In this document: piece by piece, positions 55,001 to 64,000 of the stretch
How the letters are laid out: every line of letters begins with the position of its first letter
Numbering within the stretch: the first letter of the stretch is position 1
NCBI RefSeq assembly: GCF_047495875.1
Contig: NC_092497.1
Location: 1,531,437-1,595,436 of the forward strand
From: Pithys albifrons albifrons
Taxonomy: Eukaryota; Chordata; Aves; Passeriformes; Thamnophilidae
Length of the DNA stretch: 64,000 bases
Direction: 5' to 3'
Position numbers and translations under genes: made by a program
Notes under the pieces: model-generated
The model's input: only the letters and a program-made list of their open reading frames with translations
Database searches by the model: none
What the model was told of the DNA's origin: nothing

Positions 55001-58000
55001 GTCACAGCTTAAACTCCACAGGGCCCTCAGCAGTGGAGCTGGTTTGGGTGCCACCCATACAGCACCAGGGATAATCTCAGGTTGGTGCAACAGTGTGCTG
55101 TAAACTGTATTACCATCTGAATTTGGAAACAGAAAGAAGGAGGACTGTTTTGCTCCACACTGCCTTTTAGAATCATAGAATGGATTGGGTTGGAAAAGAC
55201 CTCCGAGATCATCAAGTCCAACCCTTGGTCCAACTCCAGTCCCTTTACCAGATCATGGCACTCAGTGCCACGGCCAAGCTCAGCTGAAAAACCTCCAGGG
55301 ATGGGGAATCCACCCCCTCTCTGGGCAGCCCATTCCAATCCCTGAGCACTCTCTCTGCAAAGAATTTTTTTCTGCTCTCCAATTTCCCCTGGCAGAGCTT
55401 GAGCCCATCGTGCCCCCTTGTCCTATTGCTGAGTGCCTGGGAGAAGAGACCAACCCCCAGCTGGCCAGAACTTCCCTTCAGGGAGTTCCAGACAGTGCTG
55501 AGGTCACCTCTGAGCCTCCTCTTCTCCAGGCTAAACACCCCCAGCTCCCTCAGCCTCTCCCCACAGCACTTGTGCTCCAGTCCCTTCTCCAGCCTCGTTG
55601 CTCTTCTCTGGCCCCACTCCAGCCCCTCAATCTCTTTCCTGACCTGAGGGGCCCAGAACTGAACACAACACTCAAGGTGTGGCCTCCCCAAGGCAGAGTC
55701 CAGGGGAAGGGTCACTGCCCTGGGCCTGCTGGCCACGCTAGTTTGGATCCAGGCCAGGATCCCCTTGGCCTTCTTGGCCACCTGGGCACACTGGTGGCTC
55801 CTGTTGAGCTTCCTGTCCCTCAGTTCCCCCAGGTTGCTGGCAGAGCTGTAGATGGTGGCTGAGATGGGGTTGAGCAGGTGGGACAGAGGATTAGTCTCTG
55901 ATGGTTTGATATAAAATCAGGTTACTTCTCAGAACACTTAATGCTTAGGAGGCAACAGCGACTTTGGCAATCTAATTATGGCAGTATGAAGGTTTGCTGT
56001 ATTTTCATGTGAGACAAACAGAGGTCCTACCACTGACCTTTCCAGGATTAGCACCATTCAGGTGTCATTGCACTGCTACTCTCCTGTTTATTCTGAGGAT
56101 GGTGCTTGCCTTACCTTTGATTACAAGAATGTGTCTGCATAAGCTCTGAAATTGTTCAGCCTGTATTACATACTGTGTTATGACTGTGAGTGCTGACTGT
56201 CTTTTAATTTTAAGTTGCTGTAGGTCAGTCTGTCTGTTAATTCAATCTGTTTTGAGGCTGGACAAACCTCCAAAGTCCTGAGCAGCAGGACCTGCAGTGA
56301 TAGGATAAAAGGTGAAGTGTTTTAACTAGAAAAAGGTCGATTCAGACTAGATACAGGAGAGATATTTTAATGATCAGGGTGCTGGAACAGGATGCCCTTT
56401 AGTTATTAATATTGAGACACCTCCATGTTGCTCAATGTGGCATTGGACACAGTATCTGGTTATTTGTCTTGTTTTCCCATCTGTTGAGGATGTTTTTGAG
56501 GATTATTTACCCTGTACTGGTGGATTTGTAGTGTTGCAAGTATGTGTTTGACGCAGATAGTGTTTACTTTCAGTGGTTGTTGGCAGGTTTTGCTTTACTG
56601 CTTTATTGTTCTTTTCAGAGGATGATTATCTGAGGCAATTAGTGAAGTTACGAAAAATTTGGTGTTTCTGATGTGATTGTTGCATTATTATAATAACATT
56701 AATTAAAGGGAAGAGGTGCTTAGCTTGAGGTTAAATGTCAGGTTAAGGTTTCTTTAATTCACGATTGAAAAATGTGTCATTTCAAATGAAAGTTCTCATA
56801 GAAAAAATCCAAGTTCATGCTGTAGGGTGCTGTTCTGTCTGTGTTTTCAGTGGTGCCAAGCTAAGCATGGCAGCACTAGAGCCACAAAGGGGGTGGGAAT
56901 ACAAATGATCACAGAATTGCTTAGACTGGAAAGGGGCTCCAAGATCATGGAGTCCAACCATTCCCAACTCTGCCAAGCCCACCACTAACCAATGTTCCAA
57001 GTGCCACATGGATTTTAAATCCCTCGAGGAATGGGGACTCCACCACTGCCCTGGGCAGCTGTGCCAGGGCTGGACAAACCCTTTCCATGAAGAAATTTTT
57101 AGGTATCCAACCTAAACCTCTCCTGGTGCAATTTGAGGCTGTTTCCTCCTGTCAGTTATTCCTTGGGTGAAGAGACAATTCAACACTTTTGAACACTGGT
57201 TTCCTATTTTATGTTGCTGTGGTTCAAATACATGTTTCAGTGCCTGCTATTTGGATGACCAAGCATGGAATGGGTTGCCTGGAGAGGTGTGGAGATACTC
57301 CAAAGCCACCTGGACATGGATATCTGGCTCTAAAGGGACCCTACCCTGCTTGAGCAGGGAGGTTAAAATTAAGTGCCTCATGGAAGTATTTTGTGATTGT
57401 TTTGTAATGAATTTTCACTTCAAGTGCAGGAACCCATTTGCTTGTGTAACTGTGTTTTTTCTTTTCTTTCTTCCACAGTGCTGACTTAAAGCTCTTGGAA
57501 GAAGCCACAATCTCAGTCTGCAAGTCTTTAGGTGAGAAATTGTGACAATTTTTTCCATGTGCTTTTCCAGAAGGATTAACATCATCCCTATGCACATTAA
57601 TGTCTTCAGTATTCTGTTTGTGTGTGTTCCACTAGGAAGGTTAAAGCAGTGTAAATAGTGTGTTTATTTTTATCCCAAACCCTTAGAAATTTCCCTTGTT
57701 ACCTGTTTTACAAAATGATATGACTAAAAGTTTAAAGCAATTCCATTCCTGCTACCTGTTTTTCCCTCTGCCCTCTAAGCTGATCAGTAAGGGGAAGGAA
57801 TCAGAGCATGGTATAAATGTGGTCAGTGGTGTTTCAAGAAGGGAAAAAGGAGTTGTGAAAACCTGCCCAGCTTTCTGACAGGAGACTGTCATGGTGTAGA
57901 CAAGTCTTGGAAAGGAAGCAGGATGAGTATCCCACCTTTGGGATGTTTTAAATCCAGAGTGAGCAGTATTTGAGCACAATTATGGAATCATAAATCATGT

Positions 58001-59988
58001 ACTGGATAATCTTAAAAGACCAGCACTTCTGTAGCAAGACAAGACACGCTGTGCTTTATGTAGAAATATTTAAGACATTGAAATTTGTTTTATTTCTGTA
58101 TATTGTTTGAACTAAACAATGTCAACTTACACATGAGATGTAATTGTTCTTATTTTTCCTCTTCTAGTTGAGAAGAATCCTCGAACAGGAAACCTTGGGT
58201 CACTGATTAAAGTCTTTCTTTCTAGAACCAAAGAACTAAAAATTTCAGCAGAATGCCAGAAGTAAGTGCCTGGAAAAAAAGCTTTGTGTGCCATTTAATT
58301 TTTGAAGTGTTCCTTTTGTTCCTACTCTTGAATTTCTTACTTAGTCATTAACATTCTCACAGACCAAGCCTTAGAATTGCCTTAAATTGCTGTTTGAAAC
58401 AGAGCAAGTGTCTCCTACTTTTCCAAACAGAAGATTCAGTGTAATAAGTAAAGAGATTGCTGGTGAAAAAGACATGTTTGTGGTTTAGATGAACACATTT
58501 GTATACAAATGGTTTAGGTTAGAATTGCTCCTGGTTTAGAGGTGTTTAAAAATCACCTGAACCTTTTAGCTCAAGGTTAATGTATGAGCCAGTATTTTAT
58601 CTTCAAAATATTTAAAATATATAAATACTACCAATAAATAAAAGTATGTGAAATATGTATTTATAAATATATGTTAAAAGACAAAAATATGTATCAAGAT
58701 GTTGCTTTCAATTCATGTCATGCTGCTGCCTCTGGTCTTGCTTGCCCCTTTCAGCCATAGGAAAGAACTCCAAGAGGTTGCCTGTGTAGCACTGTGGGGT
58801 TTTATTCAATTTTTCTATAGTTACTCCGTGACACCCATGGATAAATGTGCCACTCTCATCAGATCTGAGGCTGCAAAAAGGAAAACTTCCTTTTTAGTGC
58901 CCCCCTTGCTCCCAGGACTTCCATCAAGTTTTCCTGTCAGATGTTGCTCATGGAGTCTAAAAGTGCCTCTGGTCACCTGAAGGCAGTTTGACTGGGAAAA
59001 GGGCTGAGGTTTATGGAGCCAGAGAAGCTTTCAGGTCTCAATCTGTTGGAAACTTTCCAGTGTCTGTGTGCTTTGAGTCCACAGTGTCTAAAACCTGCAG
59101 ACATTCTCTAGAGCGGGGCCAGAGAAGAGCAACGAGGCTGGAGAAGGGACTGGAGCACAAGTGCTGTGGGGAGAGGCTGAGGGAGCTGGGGGTGTTTAGC
59201 CTGGAGAAGAGGAGGCTCAGAGGTGACCTCAGCACTGTCTGGAACTGCCTGAAGGGAAGTTCTGGCCAGCTGGGGGTTGGTCTCTTCTCCCAGGCACTCA
59301 GCAATAGGACAAGGGGGCACGATGGGCTCAAGCTCTGCCAGGGGAAATTGAAGTTGGAGAGCAGAAAAAAATTCTTTGCAGAGAGAGTGCTCAGGGATTG
59401 GAATGGGCTGCCCAGAGAGGGGGTGGATTCCCCATCCCTGGAGGTTTTTCAGCTGAGCTTGGCCGTGGCACTGAGTGCCATGATCTGGTAAAGGGACTGG
59501 AGTTGGACCAAGGCTTGGACTTGATGATCTCAGAGGTCTTTTCCAACCCAATCAAATTTATGATTTTATGATTTGCTGAACTATTTGATGAGCTCTTCAA
59601 AGAGTGATACTTCTCTCAGCTGTGATGTTTGTAATGGTACAAATGTTGGAAATAAGATTATATTTCTTGTACTACTTTTAAATACATTACCAGTGTGTTT
59701 TCTGTAGCATCAGCTGAACTCCCTGCTTGAGCACTTCGACTTTTCCTTGCTTCACCTCCTGGGACTTTGGCTACTCTGGCATTGATTTTCTGGTGTTTTT
59801 TTGGTGAAGCATTCCTAATTCTGTTTGTTTCTGCTTCCTTTCCAGCCACCTCTTTATCTGGCAGGCTCACAATGCCCTGTTCATTATTTGCTGTCTGCTG
59901 AAGGTGTTCATCAGTCGGATGTCAGAAGAGGAGCTGCAAGTTCATTTTACTTATGAAGAGAAAGCAGGAGCAGGAGCAGGCTCATATG
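45016..59988 (+). CDS. DYM: dymeclin, N-terminal 143 residues (gene continues off window)
   Basis: Dymeclin is a conserved Golgi-associated peripheral protein needed for Golgi organisation and trafficking; human loss causes Dyggve-Melchior-Clausen dysplasia. Coding pieces 45016-45155, 57479-57531, 58168-58261 and 59846-59988 join in frame to 430 nt. The product begins MGANSSS, a good N-myristoylation signal (Gly2, Ser6), as known for dymeclin. It continues with [52 protein letters not shown], and the hydrophobic [20 protein letters not shown] before [15 protein letters not shown]. The remaining roughly 525 residues lie beyond 64000. The AGAGAG stretch replaces a shorter SPGN-type segment in mammals and may be a local GCAGGA expansion. 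All junctions are GT-AG. Introns are 12.3, 0.64 and 1.58 kb, then more than 4 kb. No defects are seen. Confidence 0.96.
45839..46561. mobile_element. solo LTR of an endogenous retrovirus (LTR-3)
   Basis: The 713-bp body (45844-46556) begins TGTCTCGGTTTGAGGGG and ends AACTACAACA. The duplication CAGCC is at 45839-45843 and 46557-46561. A pure (AT)n tract sits at about 45972-46006. The reverse strand begins TGTTGTAGTTTGG, the usual style of passerine ERV LTRs, so it is probably on the minus strand. No viral genes are present. Confidence 0.85.
46562..50482 (+). other. DYM intron 2, left part
   Basis: Long intron stretch with an A-rich low-complexity patch at about 47138-47260. Otherwise nothing: no exon, RNA gene or clear repeat. 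Confidence 0.45.
50483..51394. repeat. interstitial telomeric repeat array, 912 bp
   Basis: CCCTAA repeats on the + strand (TTAGGG on the minus) with frequent CCCCCTAA and CCCTAAAA variants and rarer CCCTGA and CCGTAA. A block with CCTAAAACCCTAACCCTGAC recurs at 50521, 50601 and 50681, an exact 80-bp higher-order period. Both flanks are ordinary intron sequence, so this is not a chromosome end. Confidence 0.97.
51395..52809 (+). other. DYM intron 2, no gene recognised
   Basis: Unique-looking sequence. A minus-strand open frame of 171 codons (51521-52036) has no recognisable domain and no splice or promoter context; I treat it as chance. Confidence 0.45.
52810..53243 (-). repeat. CR1 LINE 3' fragment
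   Basis: Reverse copy of an older subfamily: GAATCATGGAATTATTTAGG, then GTCCAACCATTCCCCAGC and GCCTCCTTTTCTCCAGGCTG. Confidence 0.85.
53244..55168 (+). other. DYM intron 2, no feature recognised
   Basis: A short (GT)n tract is at about 53819-53836. Nothing else is supported. Confidence 0.45.
55169..55834 (-). repeat. CR1 LINE 3' segment (ALSAMIW-type)
   Basis: Reverse copy with a 178-codon open frame (55245-55781), from [17 protein letters not shown] to ALSAMIW. Tail complement AGAATCATAGAATGGATTGG. Confidence 0.93.
55835..56907 (+). other. DYM intron 2; possible ancient LINE piece
   Basis: A decayed CR1-like stretch may lie at about 56285-56400 (GATACAGGAGAGATATTTTA, then GGTGCTGGAACAGG). 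The rest shows nothing. Confidence 0.4.
56908..57172 (-). repeat. CR1 LINE 3' fragment
   Basis: Reverse copy: GATCACAGAATTGCTTAGAC, then ATGGAGTCCAACCATTCCC. Confidence 0.82.
57262..57330 (+). repeat. short CR1 fragment near DYM exon 3
   Basis: GCATGGAATGGGTTGCCTGG and the CTCCAAAGCCACCTGGACAT block, forward orientation. Confidence 0.6.
57479..57531 (+). CDS. DYM: DYM coding exon 3 (53 nt)
   Basis: Acceptor TTTCTTCCACAG ends at 57478; donor GTGAGA starts at 57532. Encodes [17 protein letters not shown] with split codons at both ends. Confidence 0.95.
58168..58261 (+). CDS. DYM: DYM coding exon 4 (94 nt)
   Basis: Acceptor TTTTTCCTCTTCTAG ends at 58167; donor GTAAGT starts at 58262. Encodes [20 protein letters not shown] and on to SAECQ. 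Confidence 0.95.
58262..59109 (+). other. DYM intron 4, left part
   Basis: Nothing supported. Confidence 0.4.
59110..59573 (+). repeat. CR1 LINE 3' segment (ALSAMIW-type) in DYM intron 4
   Basis: Forward copy with an intact C-terminal frame to ALSAMIW and a tail decayed to TTTATGATTTTATGATTT. It ends about 270 bp before exon 5. Confidence 0.92.
59846..59988 (+). CDS. DYM: DYM coding exon 5 (143 nt)
   Basis: Acceptor CTTCCTTTCCAG ends at 59845; donor GTAGGT starts at 59989. Encodes [20 protein letters not shown] through [15 protein letters not shown] plus one base. Confidence 0.95.
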
Positions 59989-60086
59989 GTAGGTGCACAC
60001 CAGTGCTAGTGAAACAAACATCCCATGAGAAAATAAAATGTTCTCCTGTTTGTAGATGTGGCACTTTAGGGAGATTGTTTAGTGCT

Positions 60087-60178
60087 GGACTTGGTTGAAT
60101 CAGGTTAGTGGTTGGATTTATCTTAAGGGTCTTTTGCCTTTGACTCTTTAGGGTCTAATTAATTCTGTGATTCTGTGT
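60087..60178 (+). repeat. CR1 3'-terminal fragment
   Basis: Forward tail: GGTTAGTGGTTGGATTTATC, ending AATTCTGTGATTCTGTG. Confidence 0.75.
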
Positions 60179-60890
60179 TTAGGCTAAGAATCCCAAACTT
60201 TGCTTTAAATCTAGAAATTTAGTACTAGAGAGTTAGGTTTAGATTAATTTGGCAATTTTTAAACAGTTTCTCAAAAGAGATGCTGCAGACCTGCCTGAGC
60301 CTTAGTCATTTTCCTAAAGTTTGAAAGGTACTAGTGGTGCTCTTCAGAGGAGCAGAGCAGAACTGGGGTGACACTGACCACTGTTGGAACAGTGAATTGA
60401 AATTTAAGGATTCTTTTCACATACTTTTCATCAACCAACAAAAGCCACAGAGTGTAATTAATGCAGTTTTTAGGAATCTATCAAGGGAAGATAACAGTAC
60501 TGTGGTTACACTTGATCCGCTGAAAAGGCAACTGCTAAAATTTAATTAGTGGGCAACAGTTTATACAGGAGTACAAGAAAAGTCAGAGAATTTAGGCAAA
60601 AAGTTCTGAAATAGATGCATGTCCAGGAAATGGAGCATGTTACACAAGATGTAAGATGCCAGGGAAGATGCTCAAGTAATCCAGATGTTCTCTTTCATCT
60701 GTCTGGTCATTCTTTTTGAATAAGAATAATAGGAATGCATTGAGAATCAGTTTGTTTACAACAGAAGGACAGTCTTATCACTGTCTGCCACAAATCTTTG
60801 TGTAGCACTGTATCAAGATGCTCTTACAAAGTGCCTGATGGGCCATGCTGGCATGGGGGCCTTGGTTTCCTTTGCTTTGTTGTGAGTTGT
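60179..60890 (+). other. DYM intron 5, no feature recognised
   Basis: Nothing supported. Confidence 0.4.
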
Positions 60891-60966
60891 GGAATCTTAC
60901 AGGTTGGAAAAACCCTCTGTGATCATCGAGTCCAACCACTAACCCAACACTGCCAAGTCCAAGCCA
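60891..60966 (-). repeat. CR1 3'-terminal fragment
   Basis: Reverse tail: GGAATCTTACAGGTTGGAAA, then CCACTAACCCAACACTGCCA. Confidence 0.78.
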
Positions 60967-62899
60967 AGGTGCTCTTCAGTTTGTAATTGCATGTTGTTTA
61001 TCCCATAAAGCCAAAAAAAGCTCAGAGTGCCAATACAGAGTGAGTGGATTGTGGGAGAACAACCAAAAGTGTCTCACTGTGGATTTCCTGCAACAGGGAT
61101 GTGCGTCGAGGACCCCGAATTGCTGCTTGCTCATTGAACAGTGGAAACTGCTCATTAAAATCTGTTTAACTCCTTCCATTGCTCTGGGGAAATCATAATT
61201 CTGGTGCCAATAGATTAAGTGCTACATGTTGAAATGGTTTAATGTGCTTAAACTGTGATGAGTGATCTGCAGGAATGAAGTCAGCTCACTGATGCATTAG
61301 AAAGGAAAACCTGCTTGTAATAAGCTATCCCTGCAGACTGCCTTAGGGTTAGGTCCTGGATTAAAACAATAGCTCACCTCTTGCTGCAGTGTATAGCATA
61401 ACCCACTGGGATGGGTGGAAAAGCTGAGACTTTTCTTGGCTTGAACCCCTGTGATCTTTACTCCTTGCTCTGGGAGTTCCTTGCAGCGTGGTGTGGAAAG
61501 CAATTCTTGTCACTGGGGTAGATCCATGTTTATACCATGTCTAGTAGCACTTGACTGTAACTCACAGTGACATTTATTAGCAATCATTTGGTGCATGTTG
61601 ATGGCAAATGTAGTTAGCAGTTATCTCTGAGCAGATTGCTCTTGGGCTGTTGTTGATTAGGAAGGTGACTGTGTGTGGTCTGCTCGTGAGGCAGGAAATG
61701 AGCCACCCCTGAGCTCCTCCTCGTGTTTCCACTTGGGGATGGCTCTTGTGTCCTCCCTCAGGGTTTTGAGGTTCATAGTGGGCTGAGTTTACACAGCCAC
61801 CAGGTTTGGCTCCTAAAAATTCTCACACAGCTTTTTTTAGAGCATGGGAATAAGGTAAATACTTACCTATAATTAAGTCAAATGCAGCTTTCTTAAATTT
61901 TTGGTTTTTACTCCTTGAAAACTAGAACATTCCTGTTTATTGTGAAGTTTGCATAGACTTACTAGTACTTTCACTGAAGTTTTACTGTGTTTGGTGAACA
62001 TGCATATTAAAAATTAGGTTCTTAGTCATCCTTGCTGTTTCTGCATTTACCAAGGCTTGACATTATTTATAAACCTTTAATTTCCAACACGATAAATCAA
62101 GTCTTATAAAAGACATTATTGTATCAACTGGATAACGTAAATAAATATCCATATAGATAAAAGCTTCAATGTCTGAATTTTGAAGTTTCCTTAATGCCTG
62201 GTGAGTAGTTACTGGAAAGACCAGTACAACCACCCAACAACACAAACAACCTCTTTTTCCTGTGATCCATTTTTACATGCTTTGTTCATCCTCTCAGCCT
62301 TCTGAGAAAAGGTAGCTGTTCTTCTCAGAATCATCTCAAAACTCCTCTGGAAATCACAATGTGGTGATGTTTGTTTCCCTGTTTAAACTGTGAGCATCAC
62401 ATTTTCATCCTTCTGGTTGGGTAATATATTCCAGTGCCATGTTCTGGGAGTTTCAGTACAGCACCTGAGCGCTCAGAGCAGGTTGGGATGCTCACTCTGA
62501 CTACAGCACCTGCCCAGGATATGTGTTCTCCTCCCTGATTCTGCAGTTCATATGCTTTGACTTTTTCTGAATGTCCTGTCTGTGCTTTTCCCTGTGTGTT
62601 TATTGTGTTTTGTGTCATATAAAGGGGTGGTTTTGAGGTTTGGATATCCTGTAGATGACCATTCTAAACTTGTAATGAGGAAATTGACCCCACTAGCAGC
62701 ACTGGTTTTTGATTTCCTTCAAGAAGAGTCACACCATGAGTAGAAGTTTCTTCCTTCTGACAGTTTTCATATGGTCCTTTAGCCCAGGACGTGCAGCTTT
62801 TCTCTTCATCCATAACTGGGAATTTGCTTATCATTTTGAGGACATTGCATAATTTTGGTTGATGAAAAATCCTTATAGAGACTTAAACAATATTTTTAA
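60967..62899 (+). other. DYM intron 5, no feature recognised
   Basis: No exon encoding the next dymeclin segment is found here, so the next exon lies beyond the window. Confidence 0.45.
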
Positions 62900-63817
62900 G
62901 ATTCAGCTACAAAAATCCTGATAATAATAAATCCCAAAATGGCCTTGACATCTGTTGATCTGAAGTTAGTTAGTCTCACTGACACCAATCATTCATCTTT
63001 CCACTGTCTGCCTCCCATTATTGCTGCACAGTCTTTGGCTGTGTTGTAATTCAGAGGTGTGAGAGAGCACATGCTGAGTGTTGTATTCTGAATCAGACCA
63101 TCCATTCATTTAACCTATTTCCTGAGCTGTAGTTGGAAGCTTTATTCAGTCTCTGTGAAGTTTTTATCAAAAAGCTACTGCTGAAGGCTGTTCTTTGTGT
63201 ATTAAAGCAACTAAGAGGACACAGAAAAGGGAATAAATAACAACACATTTACTGCAACCTTAAATGATTTTGTAAGTGTTCAACTATCACATAAAAGAAA
63301 AGACAGAAGCCAATTAATTTATGGAGTGTTTATTTTCACTCTTAAGTGGAAGTTGGGAGGTTTTGAGAGTCCTCGGAGCTGAAGATCAAACCACAAAACC
63401 CAAGGAAGCCTTAATTTTGTGTTGGAATGAATTATTTACTTCATTTCCCATGTCCAGGTTCTATCCTACCTGTATGACAGCAGGACAGTAAAACAAATGA
63501 CATCTAAGGTGAGGATATACCTTGCTATGCCTAAATGTCTTATTAGGCACATCCAGCTGCTACTGCAGCTCAGATCAGGTCTTGACAATGTAGTGATTTG
63601 GTTCCTGAGAATTAAAACTGTTAAAATGCCAGACTCTGTGTCATGGCCAAGGGTGGAGCTGGGCTGTCATTTTGCCAGAAGTGGAGCCTCCTGGCATGTA
63701 TAGTTTATTCTGTATAATCCATTTGCCTGTGTAGTGTGTCTGAAATGTGTGTAGCTTTGGAAAAATAAAAAAGAAAATAAATTAAAAATAATTTTAAATA
63801 TATCTGTCTATATCTAG

Positions 63818-63854
<37 letters not shown>

Positions 63855-64000
63855 CCCTTTGGCCACCCCAACCCCCTGCAGCGCTCCAGGCTGGGCACAG
63901 AGTGGCTGGAGAGCAGCCAGGCAGAGGGACCTGGGGGGACTGAGGGACAGGAAGCTCAACAGGAGCCACCAGTGTGCCCAGGTGGCCAAGAAGGCCAATG
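62900..64000 (-). repeat. arm B of the long inverted duplication (continues off window)
   Basis: Near-identical reverse complement of 19268-20361. It begins sharply at GATTCAGCTAC (62900) and contains the same AT-rich stretch, a longer (AC)n tract (about 63822-63852) and the same CR1 junction. Both arms share the CR1 insertion breakpoint, so the similarity comes from copying one locus and not from two independent repeat insertions. Confidence 0.9.
63852..64000 (+). repeat. CR1 LINE 3' segment, cut by window edge
   Basis: Forward CR1 starting TGCCCTTTGGCCACCCC, the same truncation point as the reverse copy ending at 19411. Confidence 0.88.

Overview
The window is avian nuclear DNA, most likely from a passerine. 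It is dominated by CR1 LINE fragments that end in the bird-type ATTCTRTG terminal repeat. It also holds a tRNA-Ile-like SINE with a CR1 tail (TguSINE1-like) and three solo LTRs with 5-bp target-site duplications. No prokaryotic genes or operons are present. Three spliced vertebrate genes lie on the + strand in the order RPL17, C18orf32 homologue, DYM. This matches the conserved block of human 18q21; in chicken this block is, from memory, on the Z chromosome.

Layout. 1-8.2 kb is intergenic, with CR1 fragments and the SINE. 8.2-13.9 kb is RPL17: a CpG-rich promoter, 7 exons, a complete 184-residue CDS, two intronic SNORD58 snoRNAs and two intronic minisatellites. 14.2-17.4 kb is the C18orf32 homologue: a CpG promoter and two coding exons giving 100 residues. 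17.4-26.3 kb is intergenic, with CR1s, one arm of a large inverted duplication and a 1.2-kb minisatellite. 26.3-64 kb is the 5' part of DYM: a CpG promoter with a probable noncoding exon 1 at about 26.40-26.54 kb, an 18.4-kb first intron, then coding exons at 45.0, 57.5, 58.2 and 59.8 kb. These encode the first 143 residues; the gene runs off the right edge. DYM introns carry solo LTRs, an 11-bp satellite, a 912-bp interstitial telomeric array and the second arm of the inverted duplication.

Function. RPL17 is a ribosomal tunnel protein whose introns carry snoRNAs for 28S rRNA 2'-O-methylation, so one transcript serves ribosome biogenesis twice. C18orf32 is a small ER/lipid-droplet membrane protein. 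DYM (dymeclin) is a myristoylated Golgi-associated protein. The three are neighbours but not an operon.

Most unusual structures: (i) a 34-bp minisatellite that starts inside RPL17 exon 4 and copies its 5' splice site more than a dozen times; (ii) a near-identical inverted duplication (19.27-20.36 kb and 62.90-64.00 kb) flanking the DYM 5' end; (iii) a telomere-repeat block with an 80-bp higher-order period inside a DYM intron; (iv) a perfect 79-nt hairpin inside a nested CR1 insertion that is flanked by 34-bp direct repeats. No previously unknown protein-coding system was found.
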